The notes under the pieces were generated by a model. The model saw only the letters and a program-made list of their open reading frames with translations. It was not told the DNA's origin and ran no database searches. This document shows positions 1 to 6,142 of a stretch of 7,470 nt of DNA, piece by piece. Made by a program: the position numbers and the translations under genes. Origin of the DNA: Clostridioides sp. (lineage in GTDB: Bacteria; Bacillota; Clostridia; Peptostreptococcales; Peptostreptococcaceae); the NCBI GenBank assembly GCA_031272305.1, contig JAISUA010000031.1, forward strand, positions 1 through 7,470. The letters are read 5' to 3'. How positions within the stretch are numbered: position 1 is the stretch's first letter; the number at the start of each line of letters is the position of its first letter.

Positions 1-123
1 ATACAAAAATGCACTCAATGTATATTTAAGCATCTCCTTATTATTTTTATAATCAATATCTAATGGCTTTTTTAAGAAAATCTTATCCATTTCCTTTTCT
101 TCTATATAATCGAAATATCTCAT
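1..123 (-). CDS. Partial 5' end of a ter-module HpcH/HpaI-type C-C bond lyase (citrate-lyase-like aldolase)
   Basis: The first 41 codons of a minus-strand gene start at the ATG at 123-121 and run off the left edge. The peptide begins MRYFDYIEEKEMDKIF, then has LKKP and ends LKYTLSAFLY. From memory, this matches the N-terminal pattern of the TIM-barrel C-C bond lyase family found in ter gene clusters (MRhF..l......lF..P..f.......llayaLgatLYmPA). Those proteins are related to HpcH/HpaI aldolases and citrate lyase beta subunits, and belong to a cytoplasmic 'biosynthetic module' that usually also has ATP-grasp, phosphoribosyltransferase and HAD proteins. The start is supported by a purine-rich ribosome binding site (minus strand AAGGGG, 131-136) seven bases upstream. 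It lies 117 bases after telA on the same strand, so it is probably in the same operon. The metal-binding and catalytic residues lie beyond the window. The assignment rests on a short N-terminus plus context. Confidence 0.68.
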   Translation of the reverse strand, partial: MRYFDYIEEKEMDKIFLKKPLDIDYKNNKEMLKYTLSAFLY

Positions 124-130
124 ACTTTTT

Positions 131-165
131 CCCCTTATAATTTAAGGGCTAAAAATTAGCCCTTA
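131..165 (-). promoter_or_regulatory. Hairpin beside the ribosome binding site of the lyase gene, with an alternative pairing that would mask that site
   Basis: A perfect 10-bp stem (143-152 with 156-165, arms TAAGGGCTAA/TTAGCCCTTA, loop of three) lies just upstream of the ribosome binding site at 131-137. The nine-base string CCCTTATAA (plus strand) occurs at both 132-140, which is the binding site itself, and 160-168, the outer arm. The shared middle arm (143-148) can therefore pair either with 160-165 or with 132-137 (6 bp, loop 138-142). The second pairing would bury the ribosome binding site. No U-run follows the hairpin in the minus-strand transcript, so it is not a standard terminator. 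The pairings are read directly; the regulatory role is inferred. Confidence 0.45.
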
Positions 166-172
166 TAAATTT

Positions 173-184
173 ATATTCGAATAT
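173..184. repeat. 12-bp perfect palindrome ATATTCGAATAT
   Basis: A self-complementary 12-mer lies in the spacer between telA and the lyase gene and abuts the tandem repeat at 182-219. The related string GATATTCGAA is found on the minus strand at 185-176 and on the plus strand at 6032-6041, in the spacer before the ATPase gene. It could be a protein-binding site, but short palindromes are expected by chance in AT-rich spacers. Confidence 0.3.
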
Positions 185-219
185 CAATACTTTCTACTTT
201 TATCAATACTTTCTACTTT
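182..219. repeat. Perfect 19-bp tandem duplication in the spacer downstream of telA
   Basis: The 19-mer TATCAATACTTTCTACTTT occurs twice head to tail with no mismatch (182-200 and 201-219). It starts 21 bases past the telA stop codon. It overlaps no recognisable gene and has no hairpin potential of its own. Its perfect identity suggests a recent slippage or duplication event; a paired protein-binding site is the alternative. Confidence 0.75.
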
Positions 220-240
220 GTTTTTTTATTAATGAAAGTT

Positions 241-1377
241 TTATTCTCCATATATTATGCTGTTGTTTAATTCTTCAAGACGTCTTGTATTGTTTTGTAT
301 TTCTGTTCTTGAGTGTTCTTCTATTCTAATTGTTTCTGCAATGCTAGCTTTTATTGTTTGATGCATTCTTTCAAGTGTTTCTATTTGCACTGAGCTACTT
401 GAAGCCATTTTGGTTATCTGTGCACTTTGACTTGCAATGTTTTGTGCATTCTTCATAAGAAGTTCATTTGTTTTGTCATCTAATGCTTTCAATGACTTAG
501 CTTGAAGTTCTTGTTTCTTAAGTAGAATAGCTTGTGATAACGCCTGCTTAAATACTGGAAGTGTCACTACAAATGCACTATTTATTTTTCTTACAAGACC
601 ATAATTATTGTGTTGCATTCCTCTAAGCATAGGTATAGTTTGAATAGCTATATTTTCTGCTATTCTCAAATCGTACACTCTTTGTTGCAACATATCATTT
701 ATTTTTATTAAATCTTGATAATTCACAATATCAAGTTGATCTCCTGTTTGGTCAGCAATAGCTTTGAAATGAGGAAGTATTTCATTTTCCATTTCTTCAA
801 GTGCCATTTCTCCTGCTACAATATATTTTTGAAGCTCATTGTAGTAATCGAAATTTTCATTCAACATTGCTCCAAGTTGTTTATTAGAAAGTTGTATATC
901 TCTCTCATATTTTTCAAGTTCTATTTGAATTTTTTCTACTTCTCCACCAAGAGTTTCATATTTTTTGAACATCATATCAAGAGCAGAGTTTGCTTTTTTA
1001 AATATTCTTTGAATTATATTTGGTTCTTTTGTATCTTTGAAATCATCAATGTCAAACTTATCCATTATTTTCGCAAGAGAACCAAGCATCTTAGAATTCT
1101 CTTCATTTTTATTTATTCTTATTGTATTAAGTAGATTATCAGAAACTTTTGCTACTCCTTCAGAAGCTTTTCTTCCAAATTTAAGTATTGTTTCTGGATT
1201 CTCAACTTCTATAAGCGAAGTCAAATTTTCAACTTCTTTTGATTTTCTAAGTTCATTTTTCTTATTATTAGTGTACTCAATAATGTCAAATTTTTCATCT
1301 TGAACAATTTCTTCATTTTTGCTAAGGCTTACATTTGAATTATTGTTTGCGACTGGTTGATTAAATTTTATTCCCAT
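241..1377 (-). CDS. telA: TelA-family toxic anion resistance protein (YceH-like)
   Basis: This 378-residue protein, full length for the TelA family, is linked to tellurite and other toxic-anion resistance; its biochemical activity is not established. It has no signal peptide or membrane span and is predicted to be largely helical with coiled-coil character. The N-terminal ~100 residues are polar and variable. The conserved part runs from about residue 120 to 345. It includes the coiled region around 140-200 and the signature stretch QQRVYDLRIAENIAIQTIP (231-249), followed by LRGMQHNN (251-258), a TLPVFKQAL segment (273-280) and DDKTNELLMKNA (300-311). The ATG at 1377-1375 is chosen because AGGAG (1387-1391) sits nine bases upstream. 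That site overlaps the last codons of the yceG-like gene, whose stop ends only five bases before this start, so the two are very likely translationally coupled. In B. subtilis the homologous pair is yceG-yceH. Family assignment is secure; function is inferred from context. Confidence 0.93.
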   Translation of the reverse strand: MGIKFNQPVANNNSNVSLSKNEEIVQDEKFDIIEYTNNKKNELRKSKEVENLTSLIEVENPETILKFGRKASEGVAKVSDNLLNTIRINKNEENSKMLGSLAKIMDKFDIDDFKDTKEPNIIQRIFKKANSALDMMFKKYETLGGEVEKIQIELEKYERDIQLSNKQLGAMLNENFDYYNELQKYIVAGEMALEEMENEILPHFKAIADQTGDQLDIVNYQDLIKINDMLQQRVYDLRIAENIAIQTIPMLRGMQHNNYGLVRKINSAFVVTLPVFKQALSQAILLKKQELQAKSLKALDDKTNELLMKNAQNIASQSAQITKMASSSSVQIETLERMHQTIKASIAETIRIEEHSRTEIQNNTRRLEELNNSIIYGE

Positions 1378-1382
1378 AATTG

Positions 1383-2936
1383 TTATCTCCTTTTTCCAAA
1401 TAATTTTTGAAATAAATTTGTTTCTCTTTCCATACTTGCAAATTCCAAATTGTACTCCATTTTATCAAGTCTATGTGAGTCTATCAATTTAGAAACAATT
1501 ATATTTTCAATAGAATTCTCTCCACCTGGAGATAATACTACTATGTCGAAACCTATCTTGCTCAAAAGAAGTACGAAAAAACAAAATTGCTTGCTAAAAA
1601 TATAGCCTTTTGACAAAAACAACACTAACTTAGGATTAACACTAGAGTAGTCAAAATTATTGATCATTCTTGTAAACTGAACATTCATCTTTAGTACACT
1701 ATTTAGCGATTTGATTCGTTCTTCTCCACTTATACCATTGTAAAACAAATTTCCTTGAAACAATTCCTCTACTTTATCTAAAATCATATTTTGCTGCTTT
1801 ATATTCAAAGTAGAAATAGTGTAATCAGGATTATTTAAAATTTCTTTTCTATCAATTTTTCCTTTTGAAGAAATAAAGAAAGACAAGCTAAAATCAGTTT
1901 TTTTAAATTCTTTAAAAAACATACTTTCTTGACCTTTATATTCCACAAAATATGTATGTTCACCTCTTCTAAGTGATTCTAAAAAATCAATATAATCATT
2001 TTTATAATTATTTACGCCATTTATCTTTGAGAAAAATACAGGTAATTGTACAAAGTTATCATCAAATTCAAATCCTGGTCTTAACTTTGTAGGTTCATTC
2101 CAATAAATATCTATTTCGTCTACTGTCGTACTAAGCAAAAGATTTTTTATTGTTTTATCTTGAAGTTGCCAAGGTTTGATAAATCCTGAATCATGCAAAA
2201 GTTCTTCAGAAATTCTTTTCGATGCTTGAGCTCCTACTGTAAATGCTTTTTTCACTGAAGTTCTTTCTATCTTATATCCTAATTCTTTTCTTTGTTCAAA
2301 CGAAATATTTTCTTTGGAAAATTCACACTCAACTATTTCAAAATTCTTATCTTGATTCATTTTAAGCAAAGATATATCTACCTTTGAATTTGGATTTAAG
2401 TATAATACATCAAAACCTGATAAATAAAGTATCTTCAAAAAAAACAATTCATGTTTTTTTATATCTCCATAAAAAATAATCTTAGGAATATCCTTATTTA
2501 TATTAATATTGCTTATGTATTCTTTCAACCAAGATATAATTTTAATAATAAAGTTTTCCTTTACTCTTTCGTTTGCAAATTCACTTCTATTTTCTTCTAA
2601 AATTATATCTATGTTTATTTTAAATTTATAATTTAGAGATTCGTTATCTACAATATTGATATTAAGATTTTCAAGTTTGTTTTTATAGGATTTTAGGATG
2701 TTTTTTAATCTGTTGATCATATCAAAATCGCTTGGATTTGAGATATGTTTATCTATTAAAATTATATCTCCTCTGTTCTTTATGTTATAATGAATTTTAT
2801 AGATATTATGATTATAAGATTCATTTTGATCTATGCCAAAATAACAAATAAAATAATTCATGTGATCATAAGTTGTATAATTTCCTCTATATGCTTGATT
2901 TTCAAAGAATTTATTAAAGATTTGTTGATCATCCAT
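1383..2936 (-). CDS. yceG: YceG-like ter-cluster protein of unknown biochemical function
   Basis: A 517-residue cytoplasmic protein without obvious membrane segments resembles the YceG family, which accompanies TelA and TerD proteins in Firmicutes ter clusters. No catalytic motif is recognisable. The protein carries an internal duplication. Residues 151-183 start PKIIFYGDIKKHE and end GFDVLYLNPN; residues 435-471 start PKLVLFLSKG and end GFDIVVLSPGG. Both copies look like a strand, a helix rich in Phe/Leu, a second strand and a loop ending in a Pro-containing turn, as in Rossmann-like folds. The middle part holds FTVGAQASKRISEELL (232-247) and a WNEPTKLRPGFEF segment (279-291). AGGAGA (2946-2951) lies about ten bases upstream of the ATG and supports the start. 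The neighbours are the Ca2+ ATPase 149 bases upstream and telA five bases downstream. The family call rests on recalled similarity, the internal repeat and gene order. The symbol follows B. subtilis. Confidence 0.82.
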   Translation of the reverse strand: MDDQQIFNKFFENQAYRGNYTTYDHMNYFICYFGIDQNESYNHNIYKIHYNIKNRGDIILIDKHISNPSDFDMINRLKNILKSYKNKLENLNINIVDNESLNYKFKINIDIILEENRSEFANERVKENFIIKIISWLKEYISNININKDIPKIIFYGDIKKHELFFLKILYLSGFDVLYLNPNSKVDISLLKMNQDKNFEIVECEFSKENISFEQRKELGYKIERTSVKKAFTVGAQASKRISEELLHDSGFIKPWQLQDKTIKNLLLSTTVDEIDIYWNEPTKLRPGFEFDDNFVQLPVFFSKINGVNNYKNDYIDFLESLRRGEHTYFVEYKGQESMFFKEFKKTDFSLSFFISSKGKIDRKEILNNPDYTISTLNIKQQNMILDKVEELFQGNLFYNGISGEERIKSLNSVLKMNVQFTRMINNFDYSSVNPKLVLFLSKGYIFSKQFCFFVLLLSKIGFDIVVLSPGGENSIENIIVSKLIDSHRLDKMEYNLEFASMERETNLFQKLFGKRR

Positions 2937-2970
2937 AAACCTATATCTCCTATCTAAATATTGTTTTTAA

Positions 2971-3010
2971 ATTTAGTAGCAAAGCATCTAAATTTACTCT
3001 GCTACTAAAT
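2971..3010 (-). repeat. Inverted repeat (11-bp arms) between the ATPase and yceG-like genes
   Basis: ATTTAGTAGCA (2971-2981) and its exact complement (3000-3010) enclose an 18-base loop in the spacer. In the minus-strand transcript the hairpin is followed by TTAAAAACAA, not a U-run, and the ribosome binding site of yceG comes soon after. An intrinsic terminator is therefore unlikely. An RNA-processing or stability element, or an operator, is possible. Confidence 0.5.
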
Positions 3011-3028
3011 CTAATTTCTTTCTTAAAA

Positions 3029-3088
3029 TATATTTTTTGATATACTTTTTAATATATTTTTTAATACACTTTTTAATATACTTTTTTA
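3029..3088. repeat. Five-copy 12-bp tandem repeat overlapping the stop codon of the ATPase gene
   Basis: Five contiguous 12-base units follow the pattern TATAYTTTTTRA on the plus strand: 3029-3040, 3041-3052, 3053-3064, 3065-3076 and 3077-3088. Each differs from the consensus by at most one or two bases. The last unit contains the ATPase stop codon (TAA at 3088-3086). Twelve bases are four codons, so the repeat stays in frame with the gene. Reading past the stop gives KSILKSVLKNILKSISKNIF before a second stop at 3025-3023. Slippage amplification of an AT-rich unit is the simplest origin. Confidence 0.8.
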
Positions 3089-5821
3089 GTTTTTCTTAAA
3101 AATTCTCAACACTGCTTTTACTATTTCATTCAATACAACTACACTTGCTCCAACTGCGAGTACTTTCATCCATGTCACAACATCCATTGCAACAGAGTTG
3201 AAGAAATCTTGGAATATTTGAGTGAATATTACTTGAGCTATTCCAGTTGCTACGATTATTTGTATAGCAAGCTTATTCTTTGTTAAATAAGGGAATATAC
3301 TATCTGTACCAAATTCTCTACAGTTAAACGCATTGAATAATGCACAGAAAGCAAATATTCCAAACAATACTGTTTCTTGATGTGCTTGATCCACTCCCAA
3401 GAAATTAAATGTTGATTGACATACAATTAGTGCTGTTATATAAAATGCATTAAGTACAATTGTATATACCATTTTTTTAGAAATTATATTAGCTTTTCTA
3501 TTTACTGGTTTTCTATTCAAAACGTAATCTCTAACTGGTTCAAGACCAAGTGCAAGTGCTGGAGGTCCATCCATAATTATATTTACCCACAATAGTTGTA
3601 TAGTTGTGAAAGGCATTTCTTGTCCAAGCACTTGAGATATAATTGCCACTAAGAATGCTATTATATTTACTGTAAGCTGGAACTGAACAAATCTTTGGAA
3701 GTTGTCATAGATTGCTCTACCCCATTTTATACCAGAAACTATCGTACTAAAACTATCATCAGTAAGTATGATATCTGCAGCATTTTTAGAAACTTCTGTA
3801 CCACTTATACCCATTGCAATTCCAACATCTGCCTTTGATAATGCTGGAGCATCGTTTATACCATCACCAGTAACAGCCACTACTTCTCCAAGTCTTTGAA
3901 GTGCTTTTACTATTCTCATCTTGCTTTCAGGCTTACTTCTGGCAACTATTGATATTTTTTGGATTTCTTCTTCCAATTCTTGTTCTGTTAAAGTATCCAA
4001 ATAAGATGCTTCTACAGCCTTCATTCCACCTTGAAGAAGTCCTAATTCTTCTCCTATTGCTTTTGCTGTTATGAGATTATCTCCTGTAAGCATTTTTACA
4101 CTTACACCTGCATTTTTAGCTGTTGTTATAGAATCTAAAACATCTGGTCTAAGTGGATCTCTTATACCTACAAAGCCTCCAAATACAAGTTCTCCTCCAA
4201 AACTCTTTAGATCTAACAATTCATCTTCTGCTGTGATAGCTACTTCTTGCTTAGCTTCATCTAATATTTTGTAGGCAAATCCAAGAGTTCTCATTGATTT
4301 CACTTGAAGTTTACTTATTTCATTTATAATTGATTTTTTACCTTCGAAATCTAACTTCAATACTTTATCACCTTTTTGAACGTATGAACATTGTTCAAGT
4401 AAAATTTCTGGTGCACCTTTTGTAAGTAGTATCAATTTATTATCTTTTCTAAATAAAGAAGACATCTTCTTTGTTTCAGATGAGAATGGTTCTTGTGATA
4501 ATATTTCACTATTCTCTCTGATATGTCTGTAATCTTTTCCTTCATTCAAAAGTAAAAGTGCACATTCTGTGGCACTACCTAGATATTTTACTTCTGAATC
4601 TGTTTTTTCTATATCTGCTGTTGAATTCAGAATACAATTTTCTAGGAAATAACTATTTGATGTTGAAGGTTCTCCTTCTATATATTCACCGTCGATATTT
4701 ACAACTTCGACAGTCATTCTATTTTGTGTAAGTGTTCCTGTTTTATCTGAACAAATCACAGATACTGACCCAATTGTTTCACAAGCTTCTTTTTTTGTAA
4801 CTAGAGCATTTATCTTTGCCATTTTTTGCATCGTAATAGCAAGAGTCATATTTATCATTGTAGGTAATCCTTCTGGAACAGCTGCAACGATAAGTGCAAC
4901 ACATACAGTAAACGCTGTTTTTACTGGTCCTATTGATTGTAAAAATGGAACAACTCCACTCATATCAATATTTAAAAGACCTTTTGATGCAGATTGGAAT
5001 ACCATAAATATAAACAACAATCCTGCTACTGCACTTGATATCTTAGCTATCATTGCTCCAAGATTTCCAAGTTTTAATTGAAGTGGTGTTTGTTCTTCTG
5101 ATTCAGATAGATTACTTGCTATTTTACCCATCTCAGTAGCATCACCAGTCGATGTTACTAACATTTCTCCACGACCGTATGCAATCAAAGTTCCTCCAAA
5201 CAACATATTGATTTGTTTTGCAGGAATAGGATCTTGAATTAGAATTTCTCCATTCTTTGACTCTACTTTTTCCATAGGAATAACTACATCGTGTTTCTTT
5301 GTAACATCATCTGATTCACCTGTAAGCATATCTTCTCTTGCTTTTAAGTTGACAGTTTGTATAAGTCTACCATCTGCAGGAACCATATTTCCTGTTTCAA
5401 TATAGACTATATCTCCTGGAACAAGTTCGCTTTTAGATACTTGATGTACTTTTCCATTTCTCAAAACTTTTACTTCTATGTTCTCAGTAAGTTTCGCTAG
5501 TGCTTCAGCAGCTTTTTGAGATTTTCCTTCTGTGAACATTCCTATAGCTATACCTATTGTTATTGCTCCTAATATACCTATTGCATCGTGATATTCACCA
5601 ATCACTGCACTTACTACTGCAGCAATTATAAGGATAATAATCATAGGTTCAGAAAGAGAATCTTTTAATTTTTCAAAGAAACTTTCTTCTTCTTTTGGTG
5701 TAAATTCATTTAAACCATATTTTTCTCTTCTTTTTGTAACTTCTTCATCCGTAAGTCCGATGTCGTAATCAACATCAAATTCTTTTAGAACGTCTTGACA
5801 TTCCGAATTAAAATATTTCAT
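3086..5821 (-). CDS. P-type Ca2+-transporting ATPase (type II, PMCA-like)
   Basis: This 911-residue, full-length P2-type cation ATPase is predicted to pump Ca2+ out of the cytoplasm. The N-terminal cation-ATPase domain (about 5-75) contains GLTDEEVTKRREKYGLNEF. The actuator domain has LTGES (166-170). The M4 ion-site motif PEGLP is at 316-320, the phosphorylation motif CSDKTGTLT at 357-365 (Asp359), and the nucleotide-binding KGAPE at 468-472. MLTGDN is at 577-582 and the hinge TGDGINDAP at 651-659. M5 carries FQLTVN (714-719) and M6 carries WVNIIMDGPPALALG (745-759). Glu317, Asn747 and Asp751 match the ligands of Ca2+ site II in SERCA. M5 has PMCA-like LTVNIIAF and lacks the acidic site I residue, which suggests one Ca2+ per cycle. 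The C-terminal membrane block ends in a short basic tail. The ribosome binding site is weak (GA-rich, no AGGAGG), but the start fits the family N-terminus. Lying between the terD and yceG/telA genes, it probably serves ter-linked Ca2+ control (inference). Confidence 0.95.
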   Translation of the reverse strand: MKYFNSECQDVLKEFDVDYDIGLTDEEVTKRREKYGLNEFTPKEEESFFEKLKDSLSEPMIIILIIAAVVSAVIGEYHDAIGILGAITIGIAIGMFTEGKSQKAAEALAKLTENIEVKVLRNGKVHQVSKSELVPGDIVYIETGNMVPADGRLIQTVNLKAREDMLTGESDDVTKKHDVVIPMEKVESKNGEILIQDPIPAKQINMLFGGTLIAYGRGEMLVTSTGDATEMGKIASNLSESEEQTPLQLKLGNLGAMIAKISSAVAGLLFIFMVFQSASKGLLNIDMSGVVPFLQSIGPVKTAFTVCVALIVAAVPEGLPTMINMTLAITMQKMAKINALVTKKEACETIGSVSVICSDKTGTLTQNRMTVEVVNIDGEYIEGEPSTSNSYFLENCILNSTADIEKTDSEVKYLGSATECALLLLNEGKDYRHIRENSEILSQEPFSSETKKMSSLFRKDNKLILLTKGAPEILLEQCSYVQKGDKVLKLDFEGKKSIINEISKLQVKSMRTLGFAYKILDEAKQEVAITAEDELLDLKSFGGELVFGGFVGIRDPLRPDVLDSITTAKNAGVSVKMLTGDNLITAKAIGEELGLLQGGMKAVEASYLDTLTEQELEEEIQKISIVARSKPESKMRIVKALQRLGEVVAVTGDGINDAPALSKADVGIAMGISGTEVSKNAADIILTDDSFSTIVSGIKWGRAIYDNFQRFVQFQLTVNIIAFLVAIISQVLGQEMPFTTIQLLWVNIIMDGPPALALGLEPVRDYVLNRKPVNRKANIISKKMVYTIVLNAFYITALIVCQSTFNFLGVDQAHQETVLFGIFAFCALFNAFNCREFGTDSIFPYLTKNKLAIQIIVATGIAQVIFTQIFQDFFNSVAMDVVTWMKVLAVGASVVVLNEIVKAVLRIFKKN

Positions 5822-5887
5822 ATTCTTTTCACTTTCTATTAAAAATTTTTTATTTAGTATTTTTATATTTCATACTCTAAGTTTTAA

Positions 5888-5950
5888 TAAACTCTTTGAG
5901 ATAATTTAAAAAAACTTAAATAAACTATTTGATATAATTTAAAAACTTAA
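5888..5950. repeat. Imperfect direct repeat, two copies spaced 33 bases
   Basis: The string TAAACTCTTTGAGATAATTT followed by an A-run and CTTAA (5888-5919) recurs as TAAACTATTTGATATAATTT, a shorter A-run and CTTAA (5921-5950). Only two substitutions and a two-base difference in the A-run separate the copies. The 33-base spacing is close to three helical turns. They lie 67 to 130 bases upstream of the ATPase start codon, a plausible place for regulator sites; a simple duplication is equally possible. Confidence 0.65.
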
Positions 5951-5988
5951 TCTTATCTTTTTTTCTTATTTAATTTATAAAACTTAAT

Positions 5989-6031
5989 AAGACTTGCAAG
6001 AAGTTATATTAAAAGCAATGTTGCAAGTCTT
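5989..6031 (-). repeat. Inverted repeat (11-bp arms, 21-base loop) before the ATPase gene
   Basis: AAGACTTGCAA (5989-5999) and its exact complement TTGCAAGTCTT (6021-6031) enclose 21 bases. In the minus-strand transcript the stem is followed by ATTAAGTTTTATAAA, which is only weakly U-rich. It could be a poor terminator after the terD genes, a processing site, or a two-site operator with arms about three helical turns apart. Confidence 0.5.
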
Positions 6032-6038
6032 GATATTC

Positions 6039-6076
6039 GAAGCGTGAAAAACTTCGTTTTTCTTCATGTACGCTTC
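6039..6076 (-). repeat. Nested hairpin after terD paralogue 2
   Basis: The outer arms GAAGCGT (6039-6045) and ACGCTTC (6070-6076) pair perfectly. Inside them GAAAAAC (6046-6052) pairs with GTTTTTC (6056-6062) around a three-base loop, leaving a seven-base bulge (6063-6069). This is the most GC-containing structure in the spacer and starts 67 bases past the terD stop. No U-run follows in the minus-strand direction, so a mRNA 3'-end or processing structure is a better guess than an intrinsic terminator. Confidence 0.45.
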
Positions 6077-6142
6077 TCATAATAATAAGCTAAAACTTTT
6101 AACTTTTTATCAAAAATAAGTTTAGCTATGTTAAACTACTTT

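Larger units (their letters stand above)
5822..6142. other. Gene-free spacer of 321 bases between terD paralogue 2 and the ATPase gene
   Basis: No credible coding frame is present on either strand. The stretch is extremely AT-rich on the ATPase side. It contains a two-copy direct repeat (5888-5950), an inverted repeat with long loop (5989-6031) and a nested hairpin (6039-6076), listed separately. A weak minus-strand promoter candidate is TATAAA at 5862-5867 with TTATTA at 5885-5890, spaced 17 bases; the -35 box matches poorly. The size and structure of this spacer suggest that expression of the ATPase and later genes is set separately from the terD genes. Confidence 0.6.

Noticed and set aside
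143..165. Intrinsic terminator after telA
   Set aside because: The stem is strong, but the minus-strand transcript continues AAATTATAAGGGG rather than into a U-run, and a ribosome binding site follows at once.
715..1303. Plus-strand open frames (715-1134 and 1037-1303) opposite telA
   Set aside because: Their translations are low-complexity Phe/Ile/Ser-rich sequence typical of the antisense of an AT-rich gene. They lie wholly within a well-supported TelA gene and have no convincing ribosome binding site.
3029..3088. CRISPR array
   Set aside because: The 12-base units are contiguous with no spacers, are AT-only low complexity, and no cas gene is present.
4071..4274. Plus-strand open frame opposite the ATPase gene
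   Set aside because: It lies within the conserved catalytic part of the ATPase on the other strand and its Ser/Pro/Thr-rich product shows no family features.
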